From CAYUVA01 sp964448115 [NCBI: uncultured bacterium] (GTDB lineage: Bacteria; CAYUVA01): a stretch of DNA of 60,211 bases. Both the position numbers and the translations under genes were made by a program. The notes beneath the pieces were generated by a model. It ran no database searches and had not been told where the DNA came from. It saw only the letters and a program-made list of their open reading frames with translations. The stretch spans positions 1 to 60,211 of the forward strand of contig CAYUVA010000027.1 of assembly GCA_964448115.1 (NCBI GenBank), given 5' to 3'. Of this stretch, positions 27,657-36,861 are shown piece after piece (the first letter of the stretch is position 1; each line of letters starts with the position of its first letter).

Positions 27657-28667
27657 CTAGTCCTCGTACAACTCCCCATTAGCCTTCAATTGCTTGAATT
27701 TCTCCCAGTCTATGTAGAATTTATTTGACTCGAAGGCTTCTTTAACCTTCGACTTATACTCATCGGACTCGAAGTATCGTTGCAGCTTTTCTGAGATAGG
27801 CAGGATCATCTCGATGCCCCGCCAGAAAACAGGCTCATTGGTCTTGGCATCGATAAGGCAATTCTTCTCTACCGCCCAGGAAACCTCTACCAGTGGATGC
27901 CCCTTGGTGTCCCTCTCCATGGCGCGAAAAATCCCCTCTCGTATTGGCTTGAAGAAGAAGAACTTGTGGTGATACAGGGTTGCATTATGGAAGTGCTGGG
28001 GAAAGTTCATCAGCCCGTCCATCTCAAGCCGTTCACCAGCTCTTATGAGTAATCCGAGCACCTCATGCCCTAATCCGAGACCGGGATATTTCTGTCCCGG
28101 CAAGCGTGGTCTGCTTGCCGAGAAGGACTTGGTCGGATCTTGAAGCATAAGCCAATTTATGATCAGAAGCTGATACTCCTCATCTCTGAAAAGCTCGGTG
28201 ATCCCCTGCTTAGGCTTTAGGGTGCCTTTCTTTAGCACCACCTCGGCGACTAGGTGTTCAGGGTCTTCCTTGCCACCATAGTAGAGCCTTAGACTGTGTT
28301 CAAAGGGATTCTCAAGATTTAAGATAGTGAGTATCTTGCGCAGCCCCAACTGCTTCAGTTTTCGGTAAAATCCATAAATCCTCAGCGCCCTTTGTAATCC
28401 CTGGGGACTATAATAGTCGAGGAAGAAGTTCGAGCTTGTATGGTCGAACAACTGTCGGCTGATATCATCCTCTGACAGGATTCCCTCACTGCAATCAGAG
28501 CGCTTGAGATCGAAGTGGGTAAGCCGCCGAGAGATCTTCTCGAACTGCTCATTGACCTTGTCGAACTTCTTGAGTAGCGCTTTTTGCGCCCTCTCATCAG
28601 CAACCTTGATAGTTATAGGTTTGGGGCGCAAACCTAGCCAAACAGCAATGTCTTTAATTATCTCCAT
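27657..28667 (-). CDS. Conserved-looking hypothetical protein, possibly GNAT-like
   Basis: A 336-residue soluble protein. The ATG at 28667 is preferred over the TTG at 28673. Residues 20-55 are helical and charged. The centre holds LPGQKYPGLGLGHEVLGLLI, whose Q-x-x-P-G-L-G-L-G spacing recalls the acetyl-CoA pyrophosphate loop (motif A) of GNAT acetyltransferases, followed by GLMNFPQHFHNATLYHHKFF, rich in His and aromatic residues. The N-terminal part (SNFFLDYYSPQGLQRALRIY) is unplaced. It may share transcription with the outer-membrane barrel gene upstream (83-base gap). The GNAT idea is an inference. Confidence 0.5.
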   Translation of the reverse strand: MEIIKDIAVWLGLRPKPITIKVADERAQKALLKKFDKVNEQFEKISRRLTHFDLKRSDCSEGILSEDDISRQLFDHTSSNFFLDYYSPQGLQRALRIYGFYRKLKQLGLRKILTILNLENPFEHSLRLYYGGKEDPEHLVAEVVLKKGTLKPKQGITELFRDEEYQLLIINWLMLQDPTKSFSASRPRLPGQKYPGLGLGHEVLGLLIRAGERLEMDGLMNFPQHFHNATLYHHKFFFFKPIREGIFRAMERDTKGHPLVEVSWAVEKNCLIDAKTNEPVFWRGIEMILPISEKLQRYFESDEYKSKVKEAFESNKFYIDWEKFKQLKANGELYED

Positions 28668-28750
28668 ATCCAAGATTGATCAACAAACCATCGGCTGCCA
28701 GGTCGCCATTATAGCTTGTTTGAGTCCTCCTTATCAAGCCAAGTATATTG

Positions 28751-29953
28751 CTATCCTGACTCCTTGAATGAGACCACCACACCAAAGGTTAGTCGGTTAT
28801 CTATGAACTCGTACTCGACTCCCTGGGTCGAGTCCTTTACCAGATACTTATACTCTGAGGTTATCTTGAGCCATTGCTGGATGCCTATGGAGAGTTTGAG
28901 GTGCAGGTCATAAGCCGTGTCCCTGCGAGATTCGACCTGAAACGCCGGGTAATAGTTCCAATATACCATCAACCCGGCGCTCAGCTTATGTTGCTTATTT
29001 ATTGATTGGATAAGATCAGCTCCGGCGGTAGTTTGAATATAGTAATCAGCATAATCGGATTCGACTATCTTGCGCTTAGATTGCAGGCTCATGCTGAAGC
29101 CATAGGCGGTCGGCATCTTGAACGATAAATCGAAGAAGGTCTCCCGGATCGTGTCTTGATCGTTCTCATACTTGCGTCGGTGAAAGCCGACCAATGCTTT
29201 GCCAGACATGCCGTTAAGGTTCTTGGAGCTTAAGCCAAGGAAGATCTGGTGGTACTCGTTATCCCTGGATTGTACATCCTTATAGTTGAGGTTCACGAAA
29301 TCGTACCACATGAGCAGATAGGTCGATCTGCTGACCTCAAAGTCCGCGTGAGCATAAGCCGAGTTCTCCAAACGATTGAGTAAATCTAGAACCTTTTCAT
29401 CGTACTTGACGAATCCAGAACCTAAGCCTATGTTGAGCTTAAAATCGATCGCATCGCGTGCGAAAAAGACCTTCAATGAGTTCTGTGCCCGTGGATGCAG
29501 ACCGGTCTTCTCTATATCAGCAGGCTGCGATGATTCGAGGTAATTGTCCTGGACCGCGATGTAGTATGGATTCAGCGAGAACCTGATCGTGCCCTTTAGA
29601 TCATCCTCGATATCATCCTGCTTGGGGTGCTGATTGTACTGCTTGAAGATCGCCTTGTAATCGACCTCAAAGAAGGTGCCATTGGTAGAAAGCCTCGCCT
29701 TGATGCCCGGAACCAGCAGAAATAAACTATCCTCTATATTATCCTTGCGGGGCGATAGATAGATGTTATCATCATATTGATAAAAAAAGGCTGCATAAGG
29801 CTCCATTGACAGTGCTCCCGACCTGAAATGCAGCGGTTCAGGCTCGCCAGAGACGGCTTGAAATAATGCCAACACAATAAGCAGAACCAGGCAAATTTGA
29901 GCCATAGGGACCTTATTATGGCTAGATCGATAACCTGAACAGAACATATTCAT
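28751..29953 (-). CDS. Outer-membrane beta-barrel protein
   Basis: About 400 residues. A signal peptide (MAQICLVLLIVLALFQAVSG, preceded by a basic stretch if ATG 29953 is used) leads to a mature start SMEPYAAFFYQYDDNIYLSP. The rest consists of alternating polar/hydrophobic strands with frequent Tyr and Trp (LLMWYDFVNLNYKDV), ending in LTFGVVVSFKESG. It belongs to the broad outer-membrane barrel class found with exopolysaccharide genes, where a barrel may be a secretion pore. ATG 29905 has the better AAGG site but gives a signal peptide without a basic N-region, so the start is open. Confidence 0.7.
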   Translation of the reverse strand: MNMFCSGYRSSHNKVPMAQICLVLLIVLALFQAVSGEPEPLHFRSGALSMEPYAAFFYQYDDNIYLSPRKDNIEDSLFLLVPGIKARLSTNGTFFEVDYKAIFKQYNQHPKQDDIEDDLKGTIRFSLNPYYIAVQDNYLESSQPADIEKTGLHPRAQNSLKVFFARDAIDFKLNIGLGSGFVKYDEKVLDLLNRLENSAYAHADFEVSRSTYLLMWYDFVNLNYKDVQSRDNEYHQIFLGLSSKNLNGMSGKALVGFHRRKYENDQDTIRETFFDLSFKMPTAYGFSMSLQSKRKIVESDYADYYIQTTAGADLIQSINKQHKLSAGLMVYWNYYPAFQVESRRDTAYDLHLKLSIGIQQWLKITSEYKYLVKDSTQGVEYEFIDNRLTFGVVVSFKESG

Positions 29954-30069
29954 AAAAACGAGTTCACAGATTTTATTTCGAGGGCAATTATATACAGATA
30001 CCCACTTGGTGTCCAATCGCAGTTGAAGATCAGCAATGGGATCGAATTATCCTGATAGAGTAGGGGGAA

Positions 30070-31125
30070 TCAAATTCGGCTGAGCACCTCAGTCTCGAAG
30101 CGATGGCAGAAATGCTCCAATGTGAGTCGCTTCGCTGTCTCCAGCCCCCCTTGAATCAGCTTCTGTTCCAGTTCTTTATCATCGAGGATGTTCTGTATGG
30201 CGCTGCAAATGGCTCTAGCATCATCCTTCACCAAGAGGAGGTTGTTAAAGTGGTGGGCATACTCCCTTGAGCCGGGATTATCGACCATCACGCAAGGCAC
30301 TCCGCAAGCCATCGCCTCCAGCGGAGGCAGCCCGAACCCTTCGCTGACCGATGCAGAGACAAATAGATGCAGCGAGTTGTAAAACCTGACCAGCTCATCA
30401 TCGCTTATCGGCATGAATAGCTGGTGAGGTAGGGGAATATCGATGTTGAGCCTTTCGAAGCTAGCTATCTTGAGGTTTATTTTTTTTCTCACCGTATCAA
30501 GCAATCGGCAGGCATCGACCACGGTTTTAGTGCCCTTGTATGATGCCTGGCGACCGATGGTGCCTATGGTGATTACACCCTTTGGCTTTAGCATAGACAA
30601 CGGCTTGAACACCGATAGATCGACCCCCGGATTGATGATGGTGGATTTTTCTCTATGGCTTGGCGGCATCAGGTCCTTGAGCCATTTGCTGACGCATACC
30701 TTGCGCGCTGGGAGATGATACGAGAATCTCGCCAGGTTCGATGAAATCGTGCGCCTCAGCCAGGATCTCTGCGAGAACCTTCCAAAGATATAAGGCTCAT
30801 AATGCTGCACAAGATAGACGATATCCTGGCATCGGCGCATCAGCCTGGCTGCAAGCGCGATGTAGGCGGTCTGGTACATGGTGGCGATGACCAGGCTTCC
30901 TTTGGGTATGGCATTGACCAGCGCCAGCGTCTGGGAGGTCTTGGTCGCCGCCTTGACCTCGACAATTGATACTGCCTCATCTATGGGGAAATAGCAGCGA
31001 TTAGCGCCGACAGGGATGATCAGGCTTAGATTATATCCTTGTCTTGCCAGGTGATTTGCCAGTGCGACGATGATCCTGGAGCCGCCGGTGTTCTCCAGCG
31101 AATATAGCGGGAATGCGATCTTCAT
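30070..31125 (-). CDS. GT4-family glycosyltransferase
   Basis: A 351-residue GT-B enzyme that moves a sugar from a nucleotide donor. The N-terminal acceptor domain begins MKIAFPLYSLENTGGSRIIV. The linker has the typical INPGVDLSVFKPL, and the C-terminal donor domain has the EX7E motif in SEGFGLPPLEAMACGVPCVM. The frame is open to 31155, but ATG 31125 opens the conserved fold. It lies between the MFS transporter (37-base gap) and the outer-membrane barrel gene on the same strand, suggesting a polysaccharide or glycolipid unit. Confidence 0.88.
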   Translation of the reverse strand: MKIAFPLYSLENTGGSRIIVALANHLARQGYNLSLIIPVGANRCYFPIDEAVSIVEVKAATKTSQTLALVNAIPKGSLVIATMYQTAYIALAARLMRRCQDIVYLVQHYEPYIFGRFSQRSWLRRTISSNLARFSYHLPARKVCVSKWLKDLMPPSHREKSTIINPGVDLSVFKPLSMLKPKGVITIGTIGRQASYKGTKTVVDACRLLDTVRKKINLKIASFERLNIDIPLPHQLFMPISDDELVRFYNSLHLFVSASVSEGFGLPPLEAMACGVPCVMVDNPGSREYAHHFNNLLLVKDDARAICSAIQNILDDKELEQKLIQGGLETAKRLTLEHFCHRFETEVLSRI

Positions 31126-31162
31126 TGAGATAATTTTAACTATATTAAAGAGCAATGCAAAA

Positions 31163-32353
31163 TCAGCTGCTTTGGCTGTTTGCTCTAGCCCTTCGATACA
31201 AGATGAATGCCAGTATAGCTGCCGGCGCCATAACTAGCGAAAGCATAAGGTAAGATGCGCTGACTCCGAGCAGGTCGCTTACCTTGCCGGAGATGGCGGA
31301 TGCGAACGAACCCATGCCGAATGCCAGCGCTGAGGCTATGCCGTAGGTTGCGCCGTGATACCTGCTCGAGGCATACTTTGCGACCAGAAGGTTCTGAAGT
31401 GGCTGCGAGGAAAATAGGAACATGCCGAAGATGAAGCTAAGGACAAGCAGCGGCACACCACCAAGAAGCCCAAGAAGCAGTAGCAACAGAGCCTGGCAGG
31501 CATAGATGGCGACATAGCCGACCTCGACCACCCTTAGCCTGGAGCCCAATGTACCGCCGATATACTGCCCCAGCATCCCCATGCCGACCGCCAGCGAAAC
31601 TAAAGTGCCCACCAATGATATCCTGCCTGCTAGAAAGCCTATGCGCTGCTCGAAGAGAACCGGCAAGAATGTCATCGCCCCACGATAAGCCAAGCCATAA
31701 AAAACAAGGTTAACAAATACAATCAGAAGCATCCAGTTGATAAGCCCCCCATGCCGCCCATTATTGGATACCTCACTTGTGCTTTGCATCTTGACCTTAA
31801 GCTCCTCCTCGACCTTGAGTATAATTATTGCAGCAGCTATCACCATGCCCAGCACCCCGAAGAATAAATAAGCCCCTCGCCAGCCAAAGGCGTAGATCAG
31901 CCATCCGCCTAAAAGCGGACCCGACATCTCCCCGAGCGAGCCGGCAACGCCATGCCATCCGAGAAGCCTACCTCGCTCCACAGCCCCCTTGGAGATAAGC
32001 GATAGACCAGATGGATGGTAAGCAGAGGAGAAAAGCCCGATGAAACCGAGACTTATGGCTAGAGTATAAATATTATCGGTCAAGGTTACTACTAGGCTGA
32101 AGGTGGCGATGCCGAGCACCCCCGTTGCCAGCATGCGCTTGGAACCGAGCCTATCAGCAAGAATACCGGCTGGAATGCCAACAAAGCCATACAAGGCATA
32201 AGAGACCGTGCCCAGTAAGCCAACAACTGCATAGCTTAGCGAGAACTCGCCCTTGATCGAGGGAATGATTATCGGGTAAAGCAGCAACACCGCATGGGTA
32301 TAGGAATGACAAAGAGAGACGATAGCCAGTATTCTTCGGTCGTTAGCGATCAT
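31163..32353 (-). CDS. MFS transporter, fosmidomycin-resistance-like
   Basis: A 396-residue transporter with twelve predicted membrane helices. The cytoplasmic loop after helix 2 carries the MFS motif A variant GILADRLGSKRML. The start (LAIVSLCHSYTHAVLLLYPI) with a His-containing first helix and the SAYHPSGLSLI segment are features of the Fsr subfamily. The substrate is not predictable. It is the first gene of a leftward run with the GT4 enzyme. Confidence 0.82.
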   Translation of the reverse strand: MIANDRRILAIVSLCHSYTHAVLLLYPIIIPSIKGEFSLSYAVVGLLGTVSYALYGFVGIPAGILADRLGSKRMLATGVLGIATFSLVVTLTDNIYTLAISLGFIGLFSSAYHPSGLSLISKGAVERGRLLGWHGVAGSLGEMSGPLLGGWLIYAFGWRGAYLFFGVLGMVIAAAIIILKVEEELKVKMQSTSEVSNNGRHGGLINWMLLIVFVNLVFYGLAYRGAMTFLPVLFEQRIGFLAGRISLVGTLVSLAVGMGMLGQYIGGTLGSRLRVVEVGYVAIYACQALLLLLLGLLGGVPLLVLSFIFGMFLFSSQPLQNLLVAKYASSRYHGATYGIASALAFGMGSFASAISGKVSDLLGVSASYLMLSLVMAPAAILAFILYRRARANSQSS

Positions 32354-32628
32354 GGCATATTCGATACCTAAGCCGATATGTTAGTATCCTGAAACAAGAT
32401 GAAATACAAGCATAAGAAGATCACGCAAATACGCAAAGAACGCAAAGGAAGAAATCTTTTCTTATTTAGTGCCTTTGTGCCTTAGTGGTTAAACAGCTTG
32501 CAGGCAACTTGGTATCACAGTCCCACCTTATCACCTATCACTTATCACTTCCCTTTGTGGTTCAATAACTTTTCCAGCCGATGTATCATTTGACTAAAAT
32601 CACATCAAGGAATAATAATCCTCGTGTT
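32354..32628. other. Intergenic region dominated by two dispersed repeats
   Basis: It holds a fused copy of repeat family A in both orientations ('gcaaatacgcaaagaacgcaaagg' about 32425-32450 and 'gcctttgtgccttagtggtt' 32471-32490) and a copy of family B (32511-32562). No gene is seen. An upstream extension of the radical SAM frame (from 32581) is not counted as coding. Confidence 0.6.
32511..32562 (+). repeat. Dispersed repeat family B, copy 1
   Basis: Begins GGTATCACAGTCCCACCTTA and continues with tandem TATCACT words. Closely matches 56644-56695 and, on the other strand, 60138-60170. A 'ctttgtgg' word of repeat family A follows directly, as it does at 56697. Confidence 0.65.
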
Positions 32629-33576
32629 ATGAGATCAAACTATAAATACCTTTTCGGTCCCGTGTCATCGCGGAGGCTGGGGCGCAGTCTCGGCGTAGAT
32701 ATAACCCCATTCAAGACCTGTAGCTACAACTGCATCTACTGCCAGTTGGGTCCTACTCCACGTCCAAGCATGGAATTCGGCTCCCTTGTCGATAAACAGG
32801 GGGTGATCGCTGAACTTGCCAACTGGATCGAGCAATCGGGGGATGCAGACTATATTACCTTCTCTGGCTCCGGCGAGCCAACCCTTAACATCGACCTTGG
32901 CGAAATCATAAACGCCATTAAGGAAATGAGCGACATCCCGGTGGCGGTGCTGACCAATGGCTCCACCCTTTGGCTTGCTGAAGTGCGCCAGCGGTTGATG
33001 CTCGCTGACCTGGTGATACCAAACCTCGATGCCGGGGAGGAGGAGACCTTCTTGCGCATCAATCGCCCGGCAGCAGAGGTAAACTTCGATAAAATGGTCC
33101 AGGGGCTGATCGACTTCAGCAGCGAATTCTCCAACCAGGTCTGGCTTGAAATATTCATTATCAAGGGGATAAACGACTCCCTGGAATCCATCAAGAGCAT
33201 CTCCAGCATAGTGGACCGGATAAAGCCGTATAAGGTGCAGCTCAACTCAATCCATCGCCCGCCGGCTGTAAGGGAGATCAAGGGGCTTACCAGGGATGAG
33301 CTGTGCTCCTTATGCAGCCAGTTCAATGTTTTATGCCAGGTTATCGCATATAACTCGCAAAGTAAGCCAAAGATAGAACAACAGGCTATGCCAGACAGGG
33401 AGAGGATCATCTCCATGCTCAAGCGCCGACCGGGGAGTTTACAGGACTTGGTTCACGGGCTTGAGCTAGGAAAGGAGCATGCTGAGGCGATAATCGATGA
33501 TCTTGTCGAGCAGGGGATCATTGAAACAGAGCTGGTAGAGGGGAGATTACACATCAAGCTGAAAATCGAGTCATAG
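32629..33576 (+). CDS. Radical SAM protein with C-terminal winged helix
   Basis: A 315-residue protein. The iron-sulfur motif is TCSYNCIYCQLG (CX3CX2C), preceded by FGPVSSRRLGRSLGVD, the hallmark of a COG0731-type radical SAM family common in anaerobes. SAM-binding blocks FSGSGEPTLN and VLTNGSTL follow. The last 60 residues (RERIISMLKRRPGSLQDLVH) form a winged-helix domain. The frame is open from 32581, but the earlier residues arise in repeat-rich DNA, so I use ATG 32629. The reaction is not known. Confidence 0.82.
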   Translation: MRSNYKYLFGPVSSRRLGRSLGVDITPFKTCSYNCIYCQLGPTPRPSMEFGSLVDKQGVIAELANWIEQSGDADYITFSGSGEPTLNIDLGEIINAIKEMSDIPVAVLTNGSTLWLAEVRQRLMLADLVIPNLDAGEEETFLRINRPAAEVNFDKMVQGLIDFSSEFSNQVWLEIFIIKGINDSLESIKSISSIVDRIKPYKVQLNSIHRPPAVREIKGLTRDELCSLCSQFNVLCQVIAYNSQSKPKIEQQAMPDRERIISMLKRRPGSLQDLVHGLELGKEHAEAIIDDLVEQGIIETELVEGRLHIKLKIES

Positions 33577-33588
33577 GGGATAAATGGC

Positions 33589-34224
33589 TTGGCAGATGTA
33601 ATAAGGGTCGGTTTTATTGGTTGTGGAAGGATAGCGGATCTGCAGGCACCAGGCTATCTCAATGACCCCAGGACAGAGATCTACGCGGTCTGCGACTCAT
33701 ATTCCAATATACTTGAAAAAAGAAGATCAGAATGGGGGGCGAGGGTTGCTTACCGCGACTATCGCGCTTTACTCGATGATAAGAACATTGATACCGTGGA
33801 GATCATCACCCCGCATCATCTGCATCGCACAATGGTGAAGGATGCAGCGGCAGCCGGCAAGCATATCTCGGTGCAGAAGCCGATGGGGCTTAGCGCCAAG
33901 GAATGCGATGAAATGATACAAGCAGCCGCCGATGCCAAGGTCAAGCTCAAGGTCTTCGAGAACTTCGTTTTTTATCCACCATATCGCAAGGCAAAGGAGC
34001 TGCTCGATGCTGGCGAGATCGGCAGACCACTGTCCATAAGGCTCAAGCTCGGCGGGGGATACGGCGGGTGGCGGGTGCCTCTTACCGCCTGGGTTTGGAG
34101 GCTCTGCGAGATTGACTGTCTTTTGTATGATAAGGAGCCGATTCTTACCGGTGATCAAGGAAAAAAAGTTGTTCAATTCAGCCTGGCTGCCATACAATAT
34201 CAGCACAGATGCACCAGCCAATGA
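33589..34224 (+). pseudogene. Gfo/Idh/MocA oxidoreductase gene with internal deletion
   Basis: The N-terminal Rossmann domain is intact: RVGFIGCGRIADL, then EIITPHHLHRTMVKDAA and the catalytic ISVQKPMGLS. The frame stays family-like to GGWRVPLTAWVWRL (about residue 172), then jumps to EPILTGDQGKKVVQFSLAAI, which in full-length relatives lies at the extreme C-terminus. About 150 residues of the sheet domain are missing from a protein normally 340-380 long. The frame is open, so a 211-residue product could be made, but it should be inactive. The start is TTG with a GGGGA site. Confidence 0.75.
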
Positions 34225-34253
34225 AGCCTGATGATGTTAGCTGACCTGAAAGC

Positions 34254-35444
34254 CTAAAGGGTTATGATACGTTCGTCCTGGGGATCGTTAATAAAGATCA
34301 ATGTGCTGCTGCCGATGTCGATGGTGTCGTTGTTCTCCAACTGCTGCCAGGTCGCCTTTTTATCGTTCACCCTGACACCGCTTATGCTGCCTAGATCCTT
34401 AATGAAGTAAAGGTTATTCACCCTTTTTATCAGGCAGTGCTCCTCGGTTACCTCGCTGTCCAGCTCCAGGTTGATCAGGTTTTTTATCCCATTGCCGATG
34501 GAGGTGTTCTCCCTGCCCAGGCTGTAATACTGCCCGCGATGGGGACCGCCGACCACGAAAAGAATCGGTAGCACGACGATTCGGCCCGAATCGGTCTTGG
34601 CGGTGATCAACTTCGAGTGCGTATCGGATGGCTTCTTCACCGATTTTTGAAGCCGGACCGGGGTATCGTTTCTGGTTATCTTGTCATTATCTTTTTTTGC
34701 TGCCTGTTCGAGCTTCTTGATATTGAGCTTGCGCAGCTTGATATCTGCAATAGGCGGTTTCTTCGGTGGTTCTTGCCGTTTTGGAGGCACCTGCGGGGGT
34801 TCATCTCCGAGCGTTCGCTCCAGTGCCTCTGAGATGTATTTGATCTGCTCGCTGATGTCCTGGAAACGCCTTTTCTCTGTTTCCCCGAGCAAGGTTGTAT
34901 CTTTTTTCTTGTCTGGCTTTGCACCATCAGAGACCTGGGATGGTTCAGGTTCAGCATCCATATCGATCCAAGGCTCTTCCTCCTCTTGGTTATCGAACGC
35001 GCTAACCGATTCGAGATCCTGGAATTCGATAGCCGACTGGATCTGTTCCTTGAGCTGTTTCAGCTCTCCAAGCTGTGCTTCGATCCCGGTCATTTTCTCC
35101 TTATACTGCTGTTTTATCTTCTGGAAGCGCTTGTCATCGAGATCACCGATGTGGTGTTTAAGTAATGCCTCCTCGTAGCTATCCCTTGCCTCATGCTCCC
35201 TTCTCTCCAGCTCATAAAGGAGCTCGAAGTCCTGCTTGTGCTCTTGCTTGAGCCTGGTTATGGATTGAAGGATCTTTTCCCTGAGTTTATGGATATTGCC
35301 CTTGTACTCTGCTAGCACGCGTTTGTAAACTTGTTCGCTGACCAGTTTTCGTGCTGAAATGAGGCGTCTATAGCTGCTAAGCAGCTTTTCTTCTTCCTTT
35401 TTTAGCTTGTATATCTCTTCGAGGTTTTCTTGTTTGATGTTCAT
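34254..35444 (-). CDS. Coiled-coil protein with C-terminal FHA domain
   Basis: A 396-residue cytoplasmic protein. Residues 1-150 are almost continuous coiled coil (EEIYKLKKEEEKLLSSYRRL). A disordered acidic then Pro-Lys-rich middle (about 165-285) leads to an FHA domain at 300-390: GGPHRGQYYSLGR, TEEHCLIKRVNNLYFIKDLG, SISGVRVND. The usual SxxH becomes EEHC and the conserved Asn before the final Gly is replaced, so phospho-threonine binding may be weakened. ATG 35444 overlaps the purA stop (TGATG) and has GGAG inside the purA end, so translation is coupled to purA. Confidence 0.75.
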   Translation of the reverse strand: MNIKQENLEEIYKLKKEEEKLLSSYRRLISARKLVSEQVYKRVLAEYKGNIHKLREKILQSITRLKQEHKQDFELLYELERREHEARDSYEEALLKHHIGDLDDKRFQKIKQQYKEKMTGIEAQLGELKQLKEQIQSAIEFQDLESVSAFDNQEEEEPWIDMDAEPEPSQVSDGAKPDKKKDTTLLGETEKRRFQDISEQIKYISEALERTLGDEPPQVPPKRQEPPKKPPIADIKLRKLNIKKLEQAAKKDNDKITRNDTPVRLQKSVKKPSDTHSKLITAKTDSGRIVVLPILFVVGGPHRGQYYSLGRENTSIGNGIKNLINLELDSEVTEEHCLIKRVNNLYFIKDLGSISGVRVNDKKATWQQLENNDTIDIGSSTLIFINDPQDERIITL

Positions 35445-36745
35445 CAGCTCCAAAGGTCGATATTGAGGTCTTCTCTTTTAATTACTTGGTCCTGCTTGGG
35501 TCCATTGGAGACCATAGCGATCCTAACGCCGAGAGAATCTTCGATGAATTCGAGGTAGCTTTTAACCTTACCGGGCAATTGACTCCAGGTTCGGACATGC
35601 TTAATGCTTTTCTTCCAGCCATCGAATTCATGGTAGATGCCCTGGCAGCGACTCAGTTTATCCAGGCTGGCAGGGAACTGTTCGACCTGCTCGTTATCGC
35701 ACTGGTATCTCTCGCAGACCTTGATACGGTCTATGACATCGAGAACATCGAGCTTGGTTACAATGATATAATCAAAGGCATTCAGCCTATCTGCATAGCG
35801 CAAGCCGACCAGGTCGAGCCACCCGCACCTTCTCGGTCTGCCAGTTGTGGAACCGTACTCAGCGCCGGTATCCCTGAGCAGTTCCGCATGGTAGGGATCA
35901 GCCTCAGTCGGGAATGGTCCCCCCCCGACCCTGGTTACATAAGCCTTAACTATGCCGATGATCTTTGTGATCTTATTGGGCGGTATTCCCAAGCCGGTGG
36001 CAGCGCCGCCGATGGTTGAATTTGATGATGTAACAAAGGGGAAGGTGCCATGATCCACATCGAGTAGGGTACCCTGGGCGCCCTCGAGTAGAACCCGCTT
36101 GCCAGCATCGATCTCTTGATTGATATAAAGCGAGGTGTCGCATACGAACTGTTCGATCTGATCACCTTTGTTTCTTAGCTCATCATATAGATCATCGAGC
36201 AGGGTAGCCTCATTTATAGCAGCGGTGCCAAGGGTATGAGACAATGAATCATACAGTGCGGCAAGGCGTCCCTTTAGCTGTTCGCTGTTATACAGGTCAG
36301 CGATCCTCAAGCCGGTGCGAGCCATCTTTAGGTAGTATGCGGGACCGATGCCCCTCAGCGTTGTCCCGATGCGATTGTCGCCGAGCATATTCTCGGTTAC
36401 CTGCTCCAGGGCGCGGTAAATGGGAAGTATGATATGCGCCCGGTCGCTGATCCGCAGTCGATCATCGAACTTGATCCCCTTTTGTTTCAGTGCATTTATC
36501 TCATCGAGCAAAGCCTTAAGGTCGATGACCATTCCATTGCCCAGCACGCAGATCTTGTCTTCGCTTAAGATTCCTGCTGGCACCAGGTGGAAGATTATCT
36601 TGGTTTCACCCTTATATACCGTGTGTCCGGCATTGTGTCCGCCCTGGAAGCGGGCGATGATATCAGCCTGGTCTGCCAGCAGATCGACTATCTTTGCCTT
36701 GCCCTCGTCTCCCCATTGCGCACCGATTATTGCGACAACCGCCAT
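35444..36745 (-). CDS. purA: Adenylosuccinate synthetase
   Basis: A 433-residue enzyme that joins IMP and aspartate using GTP, the first step from IMP to AMP. Blocks seen are the N-terminal P-loop-like GAQWGDEGKAKIVDLL, FQGGHNAGHTVY, GIGPAYYLKMARTGLR, LLEGAQGTLLDVDHGTFPFV and GRPRRCGWLD. The P-loop reads GDEGKAK where most enzymes have GDEGKGK; the change is small and the protein otherwise complete. AAGGAG precedes the ATG at 8 bases. Confidence 0.96.
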   Translation of the reverse strand: MAVVAIIGAQWGDEGKAKIVDLLADQADIIARFQGGHNAGHTVYKGETKIIFHLVPAGILSEDKICVLGNGMVIDLKALLDEINALKQKGIKFDDRLRISDRAHIILPIYRALEQVTENMLGDNRIGTTLRGIGPAYYLKMARTGLRIADLYNSEQLKGRLAALYDSLSHTLGTAAINEATLLDDLYDELRNKGDQIEQFVCDTSLYINQEIDAGKRVLLEGAQGTLLDVDHGTFPFVTSSNSTIGGAATGLGIPPNKITKIIGIVKAYVTRVGGGPFPTEADPYHAELLRDTGAEYGSTTGRPRRCGWLDLVGLRYADRLNAFDYIIVTKLDVLDVIDRIKVCERYQCDNEQVEQFPASLDKLSRCQGIYHEFDGWKKSIKHVRTWSQLPGKVKSYLEFIEDSLGVRIAMVSNGPKQDQVIKREDLNIDLWS

Positions 36746-36770
36746 TTAGTTTCTCCTTACATTGGAAGTT

Positions 36771-36814
36771 GCACCCAAAAGGGTGCTCCTACATTCTTTG
36801 TGCCTTTATGTCCC
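36771..36814. repeat. Stem-loop and repeat-family-A fragment upstream of purA
   Basis: GCACCC-AAAA-GGGTGC (36771-36786) lies 26 bases upstream of the purA start, read on the minus strand. Beside it is ttctttgtgcctttatgtccc (36794-36814), a copy of the family A repeat. The stem could affect the purA leader, but it resembles a common dispersed REP-type sequence. Confidence 0.5.
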
Positions 36815-36861
36815 TTCACCTTGGCTCAGTGCAGGCTTTAGTGGAAAAAAATCCTCAAGAC

